A stretch of DNA of 64,000 nucleotides from Pectinophora gossypiella (lineage: Eukaryota > Arthropoda > Insecta > Lepidoptera > Gelechiidae). Location of the stretch: assembly GCF_024362695.1 (NCBI RefSeq), contig NC_065408.1, positions 7,626,001-7,690,000 on the forward strand. Reading direction: 5' to 3'. A model generated the notes under the pieces. That model was not told the DNA's origin. It saw only the letters and a program-made list of their open reading frames with translations, and ran no database searches. The position numbers and the translations under genes are program-made. This document shows positions 12,101-23,949 of the stretch, piece by piece (the first letter of the stretch is position 1; each line of letters starts with the position of its first letter).

Positions 12101-14999
12101 TAAACAAAAAATTGTTAATTTAATGGTAACCGATACCTACCACAACTTGAAGGTCTCAGTAAATAGTGGTTTAGCTAGCGATGTAGGTAAGTATGGTAAC
12201 CTTATCTGTCATTTAATTGATATTTTTGAACCGACTGAAAGATCAATATTTTCGCTGTCGCAGTGAGTGTTAATTTTACGCGACTAAATGAGTGTGCATA
12301 TCCGTGTCGCGTCACGAGCTGGGTTATTTTGGAAGCGTCGCAAATACGAACCCTCAAACCCCTATCACGTGCAAACAGGGAGTAATTAGCGTGACCCACA
12401 GGACAAGACGGTGTGTCTGACATTTATCAAATCATCGGACAACGAGTCGGTTTGTTCTCGACACGTGGCCCATTCTAGTGATGTATCGTCACAGCTCGAA
12501 CGTTCCATGCGAAAATCTCGTTATTACCGTATGCCGCTTTACCCCTTGCGTGCGACAGAGACGGAGTAAATAAAGAAAACACTCTATGGTATCGTTCTTG
12601 TCACATACTCTATAAGCTTCCCCTATGAATTATTGTTCTTCATAAGGTCCCATTTGGTGTGATTCGCAACACGTAATACTCGGTTACGTAAGTGGCACAG
12701 TCTCACAGAGTAATATGGCCGTCTCTACTTTTAGGCAAGATGGTTCCATTTCGCAAAGGGATCCCGACTAACAGATTAATGTGAATAGCAGAGGTGCTCC
12801 CTTGCACTCATATGTCGCTCTGAAACTTTCCAGTGTTCACACTGAAGATAATATTTCTTTCGCGTAAGTAACATGTTTTTGTGTATTCTGAATTTGTCTA
12901 CATAATGCATCAAGTTGCTTGACGTACAACTCCATAATGTGCCCACTCAGTTGTATTATAAAGAATGTGTTGACGATAATAATATCAGCAGATATACCTA
13001 CGCAGGTAAAATCTGCTGCAGTTGTTAAAAACATCACACTTTAGCATAATATTCACGGAGTATACGGTAAATTTTACACACACTGTAGGTGTTTTAATGG
13101 GTCTTCCCGGCTTCCAAACCAACATGGTATCATCAAAGTTGATAATCGATTCGACGTAATCCTAAACAAATATTTACTTTTATTTAGCCAACATAATATA
13201 TCTTACACGTTTGCTCTCTTCCCCGTTGCGTTGTTACGATAACATATTCAGTGAATATGTATGTGGACTTTTAGGACAAATAAACTGTAACTGAACAAGA
13301 GCTTCAAATACGACATGGCAGCCTGTTTTCGGTTGCCTTCTTATCAAATAACTTTCACACGACATATATTCCGTTTTTATTCGAACCTTTCTTTTCAAAC
13401 AAAATTACCTATTCCTAATATTTGTATATCAGAGTAAAATACAAGCTTTTATTACTATTTATTCCAGCTCAACAAATATTGTCATTTTTATTGCTATAAA
13501 GAACACAGTTACTGACATAACAATGACACCTTTAGTGATCAGAAATCACAAGTCAAGCTATTTGAGTTGCTCATACGTGATATTAGTACTTGACACGTTA
13601 TATCCTTTGAGTTTTCGCGAACCTCATCACGGATTTTGAATTCTCTCTTCGGCCCATCGTTTCTAAAGGCTTTTTATAGTGATCTCCGTAAAAATGCAAA
13701 CTGGATATTTTTTCAACAAAGGTTGTAAAAACCGTGAGAATGCTGCGTGGAAACGTCATGTATAAAGCATAACATTCACAATAAAGCCTACGTTTACTTA
13801 ATAATGGTTTCTTTGACTTACATCTGAGGGCAATGGCCCCTTCTGTCTCATAGCAGTTTTACGACCTTATGACCAAATCGAACACTTCAAAATATGTTTG
13901 GCTTTATCGATTAAACATGTTACTATGGCAAACAAAACAATGTCAAAAATACATTCAAAGTTAGTTGATAAACTGCTTTGTTTCGTGAGTTCCAGCGTTC
14001 GATTCATTCTCGAGTCAAGCTTGCGATTAGTGGTTCTGATCAAGAAAAATTGTTTTCCCGCGCACCCAAGTAAAAACGTGATCATGGAAAATGGAAAATT
14101 AAAAGTTCTTTTGAAGCAGACTTTGTATTTTATATATACTGTGCACATAAAAGTAGATGAGTAATTACAACGCCACGTAAACTGAACGCTATTAACTCCT
14201 GAAAGAGTGATTTGACCGTGATATATTTCATTTACCTATTTCCATTACGTATTTCACAAATTACATTTACTTCCCGAGATGTGGTTTTAGATCTTGATCT
14301 ATTCGGTGGGTGGCAAAAAGTTTCCGAAATAGCCGTGGAGCTATAAAATACTTTAATCTCAGTTTAAAATCGCAACGGAACCCGAGGCTGAGTCTTCTTT
14401 TAATGGCCGCCGTGAATTTTTCCTTGTAATTGTGACGGCGCGGGGATCCTCCTAAGAGATAATTATTTGCCCGTCGCGTGCCAGTCGCCATTTAAATGGA
14501 CACGACGTATCTGCGACACCACTACAAATTGTTGCATAATATTATTAACGAGGAACTCACACCTTAATTGCGAGTGTCGATGAGAAACTACCAACAAAGT
14601 AAACCATCATGGAAGCCACGTTGCATGAGAGACGCAAAGGTGAACGTTCTATAGAATTTGTACAAAGACGGTGCTTCAAAAGCCTTAAGATTCTCAGGCT
14701 TAGCTATTCAAGTTTAATTACCTAGTTGTAAGTAGTTTAAACTCGAAAGGTCCAATGAGTGCTTACGTCCTCTTCAATGATAGACTATAGTTATACGGGG
14801 GAAAGGCGGGTAACCTGGTTCATCATGTTATTCAAGAGCAAACCGTGGTCACTCCATGCAAAAACGTCATATTTTACGTGTCCCACCTTACCACGTAAGC
14901 GTGAGCGAGACAGCGGCATACGATCATTGCAGACTAGATTTTTATTCTATGACTAAAAAGCAAGCCCCGGAGGAGGTGAAGAAAATGTAGCTCGACGTC
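9161..14999. other. No recognised feature
   Basis: Nearly 6 kb of A+T-rich DNA. A minus-strand frame of 74 codons at 14267-14491 is somewhat GC-rich but has no recognisable product. Confidence 0.55.
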
Positions 15000-15094
15000 C
15001 CATACGAAGCCGCCTATTGTGCTTATGTTTTTATTCGTATGTTTATGTCCTTTGTATATGTTGTTGTGCAAAGCATTATTGATTGATTGATTAA
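15000..15094 (+). mobile_element. LINE 3' end with ATTG-repeat tail, target of a SINE
   Basis: CGAAGCCGCCTATTGTGCTTATG through GATTGATTGATT. The 5S-headed SINE inserted into its terminal repeat. Confidence 0.75.
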
Positions 15095-15098
15095 ATCG

Positions 15099-15390
15099 AG
15101 GAGCTCGATGGCGCAGCGGTAAACGCGCTTGGTCTGCGATTGTTGAAGTTAAGCAACTAACGCAAAGGCCGGTCATAGGATGGGTGACCACAAAAAAAAA
15201 GTTTTCATCTCGAGCTCCTCCGTGCTTCGGAAGGCACGTTAAGTCGTTGGTCCCGGCTGCATTAGCAGTCGTTAATAACCACCAATCCGCACTGGGCCCG
15301 CGTGGTGGTTTAAGACCCGATCTCCCTATCCATCCATAGGGAAGGCCCGCGCTCCAGCAGTGGGGACGTTAATGGGCTGGTGATGATGAT
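15099..15390 (+). mobile_element. 5S-rRNA-headed SINE (family S2), full length
   Basis: Best-preserved copy: GAAGTTAAGCAAC and GGATGGGTGACC match the 5S rRNA control region exactly. It inserted at the ATTG-repeat end of a LINE tail, with a 10-base duplication GATTAAATCG (15089-15098) / GATTGAATCG (15391-15400). Confidence 0.85.
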
Positions 15391-15772
15391 GATTGAATCG
15401 GTGCGGGGCGGAGAGTTACCGTTCTATACATCGTATTATTCTTCTATGTCAGGAGTTCCATACCAGTAGGTGTGACTGAATGTTACCCTTTGACGACTTG
15501 TGGCTGTGCCCACCCCTAAAGGGATATTGCGGGTTTAATTTATGATAGTATGTCTGAAATCTGTAATGTTTGTCGGTGGAAGAGTTTCAAGGTAGTGGTG
15601 TTTGTTTATTCGTCTATACCTCACTAATATTCCGGACCGCACGGGCAGACGCGATATTATACTAAGCATTTGTTTATGTCACTGTTTATGTACCGTGAGA
15701 TGTTTGGCAGTGTTGCGTTTCACATCAGTCTAGTATTAGACGTTGCGGACCGTTGTGGACACAATACATAAA

Positions 15773-15998
15773 CAGCCTATATACTTCCCACTGCTGGGCA
15801 CAAGCCTCCCCTCAATCAACCGGAGGGGGTATCGAGCATACTCCACCACGCTGCTTCACTGCCGGTTGCCCTCCGAAGCAAGGAATTATCTTACTTTGTC
15901 AGATAATCAGGTGATTCAAGCCTGAAAAGTCCTTACCAAACAAAGGACAGTCTCACAAAGTGATTTCGACAATGTCCCCATCGGGAACACGATACGAA
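15773..15998 (-). mobile_element. tRNA-headed SINE (family S3)
   Basis: Reverse copy of the family at 25857. The tail contains CCCACTGCTGGGCACAAGCC; the head end carries ACAATGTCCCCATCGGGAAC. An open frame through it is incidental. Confidence 0.7.
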
Positions 15999-16007
15999 TT
16001 AAAATTA

Positions 16008-16070
16008 AAATTCAAATATATCTTTATTCAGCAGGTGGCTATTTTCTGACAGTTTACTGTCAGCTGTAGT
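16008..16070 (-). mobile_element. Extreme 3' end of the TTTGAA-tail LINE
   Basis: ATTCAAATATATCTTTATTC and CAGCAGGT match the last part of the copy at 23700. Heavily 5'-truncated. Confidence 0.6.
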
Positions 16071-16325
16071 TAATCGCGGAAGAGATCGTAATAACCACTT
16101 TCAGTTACTCTTTTTAATAACGATAAGTGAACTACTTACTTTGCCGAAATATGAAAAAAAAACTTAAATGTTAGTGAGGGCCTTTCCAATTGGCGTTCCC
16201 CAAAAATACGATAGATGGCGTTGTTCTCTTTTAACGTGATAATTACCTATTTTCTCATTGTTGGAGTACATCATTATTCAAAAATTTAATATAATGGCAG
16301 AAGCATATATAGAACTTTTTCTTGT

Positions 16326-16607
16326 TCTTCTATCGTGTGGGTTGTGAGGTTACCAACATCATCAACCCTGGTGTCAGGGTTATTATTGAGCCGCCAAAGG
16401 CCCCTGACATGGCTCATGTAACGACTACTTACTTACATCAGTAAATAGTAACCGGGAACAACGGCTTAACGAAGCACGGATCATCTTACTTTTTGGACAA
16501 TCAGGTGATTAATTAGAGATCACAAAGTAATTTTGGTGATATGTCCCCACCGGGATTCCAACCCGGGACCTCCGGATCATGAGCCCAACGCTCAACCGGA
16601 GGTCGTT
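16326..16607 (-). mobile_element. tRNA-headed SINE (family S1), near full length
   Basis: Reverse copy with tail, centre and head; the head includes a B-box-like segment close to GGTTCGAATCC. Flanked by an approximate CTTTTTCTTGT duplication (16315-16325 and near 16611-16622). Confidence 0.8.
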
Positions 16608-17240
16608 AAAGTTTTTTCTTGTCTGTACTTGTACGTAGTAGCTGCGTAGTGACTTGATATAGATTTCTGTTGACGTTTATGTGATTCAAATGTTACCTAT
16701 TTCCATCAAATGGGACCTTGGATGTTGAAATTTAGAATTGATCAGCACCTTGTAGGAGCATTGCGTTAATTCAACGGATATTGTACAACGTCTTATTCAT
16801 AAAAATCACCTTATTTATACTCAATAGTGAACGAACATAAATATAAAGAAATAAAAGTAAAGAAATACCTATGTATAATTCACTTATCTATGTTGTATTT
16901 GTTAGTGTAGGAGGTTCATAGTAGTGATGCGTCTGAATAAGTTCAAATCAAGTTGACAGAATTTACAACCCGTACCAGGCTCGTAAATAAGTTCTACGTA
17001 AGGATCTGCTTCGGATCAGGAGACTAGAACTAAATCCTTACCGACATTGGGAAATGTATTGCGTGGAAACAGGTGGTGTGTATATATATAGGTATACGTA
17101 GGCAGGTATAGTACTTACGTAGGTATTAGTACTGACTAAAGATAGGAAAGGAATCGTACCCATTTGGGAGAGTAGACGTGGGAGGGCATAGGAGATTAAG
17201 GATGACCTTTGGTATAAGGAATATACATTATGTTTTTGTG

Positions 17241-17724
17241 TAACGCCCTCCTTGGTCCAGTGGTTCACAATCTTGAGGTCCCGAGTTCGAATCCCGATAG
17301 GGACAAATCACAAAAATCACTTTGTGATCCCTGGTTTGGTTACGACATTACAGGATGATCACCTGATTGCCAAAAAGTAAGATGATTCGTGCTCCGGAAG
17401 GCACATTTAACCGTTGTATCCGGGTACTACTTACTGACGTAAGTAAGTAGTAGGTACGTTTAGCCGTTGGTCCCGGTTACTACTTACTGACAATGTAAGT
17501 GTGTAGTCGTCACATGAGCCATGTCAGGGGCCTTTGGCGGCTCAGTAATAACCCTGACACCAGGGTAGATGAGGTTGGTATTCCACCTCACAACCCACAC
17601 GATTAGAAGAAGAAGAGAAGAGTAAGTAGTCGTTACATGAGCCATGTCAGGGGCCTTTGGCGGCTCAATACCCTGACACCAGGGTTGATGTAATCCACCT
17701 TACAATCCACACGATAGAAGAAGA
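17241..17724 (+). mobile_element. tRNA-headed SINE (family S1) with three tandem tail segments
   Basis: The head carries the B box GAGTTCGAATCCC. It is followed by a truncated tail (to about 17457), a full tail (17458-17617) and another tail lacking its start (17618-17724). Similar flanks, ATTATGTTTTTGT and ATTACGTTTTTGT, bracket the whole composite, so it is either one inserted unit or a tail that expanded after insertion. Confidence 0.75.
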
Positions 17725-17817
17725 TTACGTTTTTGTTACCAAAAAATCACCACACGAATTTCAGTTGGATTCATTTGGCAAAAATATAATATACCTAGAA
17801 TAATAACACGAAAGTCA

Positions 17818-17945
17818 TCATCCCACTGTTGGGTATAGGCCCTCCAATTTGCACAACCCTTTCCGGTCCTGAGCTAACTTCATCTAAACGTTCCCGCCGT
17901 CGCCGCCGCCTCTGGTCTACCCACTGACCTCAACACACACACTTA
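17818..17945. repeat. Retroelement scrap with CCCACTGTTGGGTATAGGCC
   Basis: The CATCATCCCACTGTTGGGTA opening is typical of lepidopteran repeat ends, here followed by a CG-rich run (CCGCCGTCGCCGCCGCC) and a CA-rich end. Not clearly alignable with the other families. Confidence 0.4.
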
Positions 17946-18371
17946 AGAACACAACACAAGATATTAATAATATATTATTCAGTGACAAAGTAGAGATTAT
18001 GATTTATAAATATTTGTGATCGTATCTATATAAAATTTACCACGGCGCCTGTTTTGTATCCATGTGATAAAATGTTCCAAATGAATATTGACGGAAAATA
18101 AATTATGGAATACTGCGCAACACCGTCACCATTCCAAAAGGATGTTAGATTGCTTGAAATTAGGTTTTATTTTATATAATATATTAGATTTTATATCCTG
18201 CATGTCAGAGAAAATATCTAAGCATTCAAAAGGCTGACATGAACTCCTCACACAAGAGGAAAAATATATTAACGTGTTGTACGTATTGTGTATTAACTGC
18301 TGTTTAACTATTTGTAAACTTTTTTTTTATTGAAATTAGAGAAAATACATACATAAACCCACTCGATCTAC

Positions 18372-18500
18372 TCTGAACCGGCGTGAGTGTATGAAGCGAT
18401 TGATGAATGTGGAGGAAGCAAGAGAAGTGTGTCATGATCGAAGCAAATGGAATTCCATAGTCTCTGCTTGCCCCGGTGGGAAATAGGCGTGAGTTTAAAA
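18372..18500 (+). pseudogene. LINE ORF2 C-terminal fragment (GRPRR family)
   Basis: In-frame reading gives LNRRECMKRLMNVEEAREVC, then DRSKWNSIVSACPGGK and a stop. Nearly the same peptide is found at 63181. This basic tail follows the GRPR motif at the end of some insect non-LTR ORF2 proteins. 5'-truncated. Confidence 0.7.
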
Positions 18501-18887
18501 TATAGAAAATAGCCAAAAAAGATCCGGGGCATAAAAACACATAACATAAAATGAGTTTATAACGGCGGTGTTCTTATTATCAAGTCTGTTGTAAAATATA
18601 CCAGCCAACTGAAAGGCTTCGACTGTGTTTATGTTTGGTAATACATCCGATTGATAAAGCATTCTACCCATATAAAATTATTGAATTAACTACCATTATA
18701 TTTAAAATGTCGGATTGATATTAATACATAATTACAAAGGTAGTTATTTCTTCATCGTGTTTAACAACCAGCATAGCGTCTCCTTAAAATGGAAACCTCG
18801 TAAGCATATTTTTGAAAAGTCCCGGATGTAATTTTATTTAAAAATACCCTCAATTTCTTTCAATTAATTTCGGGTAAAAATTCAGGT

Positions 18888-19148
18888 ATTTGTTTTCGAA
18901 TTCATCTTTGAATCATAAATGTTTATTACGTGCTCAGCGCTGAAGGAAAACATCGTGAGGAAATCCACATTCCCGAGAAATGCATTTTCGGAAGTATGTG
19001 ACCTAACCTGTATTGGGCTGGTTTTCACTTCGGGTTGGAAGGTCAGACAGGCAATCGCTTCTGTAAAAAACCAGACCTGTCAAATCTTCGGGTTAGGTAA
19101 GCGGACTCTTTGAAAAACGGGATAATGCCTAGGGAGATAGATGATCAT
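18888..19148 (+). mobile_element. SINE family S4, head missing
   Basis: Starts at TTTGTTTTCGAATTCA and runs through GTGCTCAGCG and ATTCCCGAGAAATGC to GGGATAATGCCTAGGGAGAT, colinear with the full copy. Confidence 0.8.
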
Positions 19149-19489
19149 GAATTTTGGGTAAAAAATTGAGACCATTGATCTGAATTGAAACTAGCAGGTT
19201 GAGGTTTTGTTAAAAAAATTACATCCGATAAAAAGGCGCTTACGTGGTTTCACTGTATGGCGATGATATAATGTTTGTAACTATAAATATTCGAAAACTT
19301 AATGAGTATCTAGGGAGCGAGGCGGTAACTTTGTCCGGTAAAGTGCAAATGTGTGCATAATTTATTCAATTGGCCACGAGGCGCCCGAGGGTTTATATCA
19401 GCTGAAGGACTCTCGGTATACGAGCAGTAACGTCAGCTGGCTTCAACACTGTAGGAGCTAAGCTTTATTCACGTGTCAGTTTTGAGGTC

Positions 19490-19903
19490 AATGACCAACC
19501 TCATAAACAATAGTGTCAGGATTGTTATTGAGGCGAAAGGCCCCTGACATGGTTCATGTAATAACTACGTACCTACTTAAGTAAATAATAGCTGGTACTT
19601 ACTGCTTAACGCGCCCTCGGAAGGACGGAATCATCTTATTTTTCGGAAAATCAGGTGATTTCAACCTACAATATCCTGAACAAATCAGGGAAAGTCCCAC
19701 ACAGTATTTTGCTATATAGAAAATCTCTTTTTTTTAAGTACAATTTTATTTCTTACAATATTAACGTGACCTTCGAAAGACACGACATCTTAATTTTCGG
19801 AAAATCAGGTCGTTTTAGTCTACAATACGACCAGATCATGGACAGGCCCACAAAGTATTTTTTACATATAAAATCTTTACTAAACAGAGTTAAATGTATA
19901 TAA
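19490..19903 (-). mobile_element. Old tRNA-headed SINE (family S1), diverged, with a repeated fragment
   Basis: Tail and centre are recognisable to about 19715 with many substitutions. The piece ending TTCGGAAAATCAGGT recurs at about 19797-19860 in a second diverged partial copy. Confidence 0.6.
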
Positions 19904-20165
19904 TATGTATTTCCTTTTTATTTTGGTGCAATAAAGAATACTTGCTTTACACATGACACATGTGCAAATAATGTTAATATAAGCAAAATCTAACAGATTC
20001 TGTATGGGTCAAGCAATTGCGTCATTCATTATCATCGATCAATCACTCCTAAATCTTGGGTCTGTCGTCAGTGATTGGTGAGAGTGAAGCCTTATAAGAT
20101 ATTTATTTATTACGACAATTCATTTCAGACAACCATTTAAGTATAGGAAACCCTAAATACCCTAA

Positions 20166-20252
20166 AGTGCCAGGCAGAAATTGCAGTTTACCAATAAGGC
20201 CGCCTATTGTGATTATTTTATTCGTCTTTACATGTCCTCTATTTATGTTTAA
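20166..20252 (+). mobile_element. LINE 3' end, truncated at both ends
   Basis: GTGCCAGGCAGAAATTGCAG through AAGGCCGCCTATTGTGATTA and ATGTCCTCTATTTATG; the terminal ATTG repeats are lost. Confidence 0.65.
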
Positions 20253-20447
20253 TGGTGTTAGATAGAAAATAATAGATGGACCTAATCTCGACTGATAGGT
20301 ACATCACTAAGGTAATGAACATCACAACACTAGCTTACGTATTTTGACAGATCTAATTCTTTTCGCGCATTGCGACTAAGTATTGTGACATGTTATCATA
20401 TTGAACCCCTTATAATCTTATAACCATTAATAGTACTGATCTGAAAG

Positions 20448-20455
20448 TGACGTCA
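20448..20455. promoter_or_regulatory. Perfect palindromic CRE (TGACGTCA)
   Basis: Exact cAMP-response element, the CREB/ATF full site. It is the most distal of the seven between 20.4 and 31.0 kb upstream of the PDE4-like exon. The sequence match is certain; function is inferred. Confidence 0.35.
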
Positions 20456-20574
20456 AAATCTAATTTACATCACTAAAAAACCTTCGTCTAATGTTCATCT
20501 CTTTTTGGTTAAAAAACTTTATTCTCTTTTTAATTGGATTCTCCGAATTATAGGGAATTACGAATACTAGGGAC

Positions 20575-20920
20575 GATTCAGCTTATAATTCTGAGTTAAT
20601 ATCAAGTAGAATTTCCTATATCTAAAATTCATAGTTTTTTTTGTGTTTTTTTTTAATTATTTTCAATTCTATACTTTTTCGATGGAAAATACCACATTAT
20701 ATTAATCCAGTACGGGTAACACGTATGGGTGTTAGTGGCACCGTAATTAGTACTGAAGGGGACGATACGGACCATGATTCTGAGTTGATATCAAGTGGAA
20801 ACCTGTCGGAAAATTCATGACAATATTAGTGTCTTTTTAGTCATTTCCAGTTTCATACTTTTTCGACGGAAAATTCCACTTTATATCAACTCAGAATTAT
20901 TGGCTGAATCATCACCCTGT
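20575..20920. repeat. Head-to-tail pair of foldback units
   Basis: The motif ATTCTGAGTT(A/G)ATATCAAGT occurs forward at about 20591 and 20777. Its inverted partner, with ATACTTTTTCGA(T/C)GGAAAA, occurs at about 20671 and 20856. The order is forward, inverted, forward, inverted: two small palindromic elements in tandem. Confidence 0.65.
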
Positions 20921-21234
20921 ATACGTACATATTCATTTTGTTATAGAAAATACACAAATAAACTTAACGGTTGAAGTGCCCCTTCCGATTGATCAGATCT
21001 GAATACATTATCATTAGCTATCTTTATTGTTCTATTTATGTAATTTGCAACTTCATTAAGTAGGTAATAAATTAAAATATGCGCAGGAATTAATACCTAT
21101 TTGAATAAATAACTTAATACAAACATATAACAATGCTCAATCGGAATGCTAATTGCATAATTTATTTAATTAAACGGTGGGAGGATATAAAGCAGTAAAT
21201 CATGAGCTCTTTATCTATCGTGAGAAATATCTGG

Positions 21235-21242
21235 TGACGTCA
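21235..21242. promoter_or_regulatory. Perfect palindromic CRE (TGACGTCA)
   Basis: Exact CREB/ATF full site in unique-looking sequence, about 230 bases before a foldback MITE. Function not shown by sequence alone. Confidence 0.35.
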
Positions 21243-21470
21243 TATTTAAACGGCGTCAAAGTACTAAGACCTAGATATCCACAATAATGGATATGCTTCG
21301 TAGTAAGCTACATTAATTGTTTAACTCCTTGAAATATTACCATTCCAAACATCCCGAGTCGAAAATGCTTAAGAAGGTTCAAAACATAATATATAAACGT
21401 CCAACGCATATTTTTTTAAGTTCAAGGAATTCAAACGCTATCATAGATCTCATAATACTTTTTAAATACT

Positions 21471-21837
21471 TAATGGCCCCGATTCCTGCAGACACATCCT
21501 TATTTTATAGTAAATTATTGCCATTTTTGTATCCGTAGAAGAGGAGAGCGACGGATTATTGACAACTTTTAATTTTAATATCAATGGATAACCCAGGCGA
21601 ATAAAATAGGCATCTTGCTCATATGCAACCCGTTTGACGTGTGCTGTCAACTTAATTCTGCCAATATTGGCCAATATTAAATTTTAATATTGGAAGGGTG
21701 TTTTAAATTTCTGCCTAAAATTGACGCGTGTTCCATAAATGTCGATTATCCGTCCCTTTCTTTTTCAGCAGATAAGAAAATGACAGATATAACTTAAAAT
21801 AAAATTAGATGGTGTCTACAGGAATCAGCACCATTAT
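21471..21837. mobile_element. Long-TIR foldback MITE (family MB)
   Basis: The left end TAATGGCCCCGATTCCTGCA pairs with a right end like CAGGAATCAGCACCATTA. The right inner arm continues through CGTCCCTTTC and AAAATGACAGATATAACTTA. 367 bases; related to 62024-62401. Confidence 0.75.
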
Positions 21838-21941
21838 CTTTTACCTATTTGAAGTTACAGACTAATAAATCTAGATTTTTGTAACTCTATATTTGAGCCC
21901 AAAAAAATTGAGTAAAAGTAATTAAGTAAAATAAAGTTTAA

Positions 21942-22049
21942 GGGGGATTAAAATGACCACATATTGCTATTGGACATTTGTTTGCATTGTGCACTTGCTT
22001 TTATATGCGCAAATGTCAAATTGCAACATTGCTGCCATTTTAACCCCCA
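21942..22049. mobile_element. Foldback MITE (family MA), compact copy
   Basis: Starts GGGGGATTAAAATGACCACA and ends GCCATTTTAACCCCC, with the shared core TTTTATATGCGCAAATGTCA. 108 bases, no coding capacity. Confidence 0.75.
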
Positions 22050-22579
22050 TGTATAAAAGTTATTGACCCCTGTAATCAGTAATTTGTATGTAAATCGACG
22101 TTATTTCTGTGGCACTAGTACTATATCTTGACGACTGATAAAGGTTTCATGTTAGATAAAGGCTTCCTTCATACAAAAGACATCAACGAGATTTTTGTTT
22201 TTGCTCCATACATAATATTTTGTTTTAAGGTTCTGGTAAATAATAATATGTGTTTGGACCATCATTTTAAAACTATTAACCCGATTGTGATGAAACTTGC
22301 GATGTTTCAAAGTTGGAACCCAATAAAATAAAGAAATTAATATTGCAATATTTGTAGTTTCCGAGAAATGCGTGGTTAAACATTTAATACCATAGAAGCC
22401 CACATAATTAATAGCAATTCCAATAATATGGGTTAAATTGACAACCTCCTTTTTGAAGTTGATTAAAAATCAGTAGGCATTATAAAACAAAAACTTGATG
22501 TCGTTAGTATATTGTTACGTCAATAAAGACGGCGATGTATCTGCGTAGGCACTCCCCATTGTTTCGTTTCCTCTCGTAA

Positions 22580-23014
22580 TCCATACTTATATTATAAATG
22601 CGAAAGTGTGTATGTTTGTGCGTATTTCACGGCAAAACGGAGCTACAACGAATTAACGTGATTTTCAAGTGGAGATTGTTGATTGATGTAGAGTGACATA
22701 GGCTATTTTTGTCTTTTTCTAACCCCCTCAGTTTCCTAAAATGGAGGTGGACGTTTGTATGGAGAATTTTGCAATTTTCAAGGTAGAAATCTAAAAATTG
22801 GTAGGTGCACTATTAATTTGTGAGTAACAAAAAAATAGTACATAATTTTTTTGAAATCTGCCCCCAACGCCTTCAAAGAGGGGGTGAAATTTTATATGGG
22901 ACTTTTCGCAGTTTTCAAGGTAGGAAGGTAAAAACTGATAGGTAAGTACATATGGAGACCCCTCTGCCGTGTTACTCCGAATTTAAAGCAAACGAAGCCG
23001 CGGGCAAAAGCTAG
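22580..23014 (+). mobile_element. Non-autonomous Helitron (Lep1-like)
   Basis: Starts TCCATACTTATATTATAAAT and ends GCCGCGGGCAAAAGCTAG, with flanking A at the left and T at the right as Helitron insertion requires. GCCGCGGGC can form the short hairpin upstream of the CTAG end. 435 bases; no RepHel coding. Confidence 0.75.
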
Positions 23015-23278
23015 TATTGAAATAAAATGTTCTTACAGCACTGTATTTATCTTAATTCTTCCAGTAACTTAAACATGAGATAAGTAGGTAATCATCCAAA
23101 TAACAGACGCACATATATATTCGCCTTTGGGTTGCGGCGTGATGGAATGTAGGCTTGGCGAAAATTAACGCTCTAATCGCTCTCGTCATAAAGCTATGGA
23201 CGAACATAAACCAACCCCTTGTCCGTAATGGAGTGGGCAGAAGCGCTTGTAATCAGAAAACAATTGCAGACATTTTTG

Positions 23279-23286
23279 TGACGTCA
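23279..23286. promoter_or_regulatory. Perfect palindromic CRE (TGACGTCA)
   Basis: Exact CREB/ATF full site, 51 bases before a 5'-truncated SINE but outside it, so not carried by that repeat. Confidence 0.35.
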
Positions 23287-23336
23287 TAGATAGATAAAAA
23301 TGAACTGTTTATAGTCAGTACAGCAGTTTTTATTCT

Positions 23337-23491
23337 TCTTCTCTCGTGTGGGTTGTTTGGTGGATTATCAACCTCATCAACCCCGGTGTCAGGGTTACTA
23401 TTGAGCCGCCAAAAGGCCCCTGACATGAATCATGTAACGACTACGTACTTACATCAGTAAGTAGTAACCGGGACCAACGGCTTAACGTTGG
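23337..23491 (-). mobile_element. tRNA-headed SINE (family S1), 5'-truncated
   Basis: Tail plus part of the centre. Bracketed by a perfect 11-base duplication GTTTTTATTCT (23326-23336 and 23492-23502). Confidence 0.85.
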
Positions 23492-23699
23492 GTTTTTATT
23501 CTAACCGTGGTATTTTAATACAAATAATATAGTTTAATAATATCGTAAATTCCATACGTCAGATTGATGAAATGTTTCTTTACCAACGATTCCGTAACGT
23601 TTACTTTACTATAGAATTGTTTATAAAACGAATTTGTTAACTTGTTTATCCCCTTGGGGAAAGGCAAAGTTGTAGTCGTGTTTATAAAACTACAACTAT

Positions 23700-23949
23700 T
23701 AAATTCAAATTCAAATTCAAAAATATCTTTATTCAGTAGGTAACATAGTTACACTTTGAATCGTCAATTTTTACATAACGAACGTCTCATCCGCCTAAAA
23801 CTACTGCAGCTTCTTATAACTTGTATAGCTGGGGAAAAGAAGCTGCAAGAAAAACCTCGGCACAGGGTCCTAGACGTTCTTTAAAAAAAAACATGAAATA
23901 TTGTTATACAATTGAGTAATTTAGCTGCCTGATATCAGTTGTCAGACAG
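23700..23949 (-). mobile_element. 3' UTR of the same LINE, TTTGAA-repeat tail
   Basis: Contains GAACGTCTAGGACCCTGTGC and GCTTCTTTTCC (minus strand) and ends CTGAATAAAGATATTTTTGA followed by AATTTG repeats. The colinear relative at 46890-47205 is in the opposite orientation. Confidence 0.8.

Noticed and set aside
14267..14491. Small gene on the minus strand
   Set aside because: Moderately GC-rich, but the peptide matches nothing I know and no splice signals frame it.
15099..15200. 5S rRNA gene
   Set aside because: Only the internal control region matches. The ends of 5S rRNA are absent, and the segment is the head of a retroposed SINE with target-site duplications.
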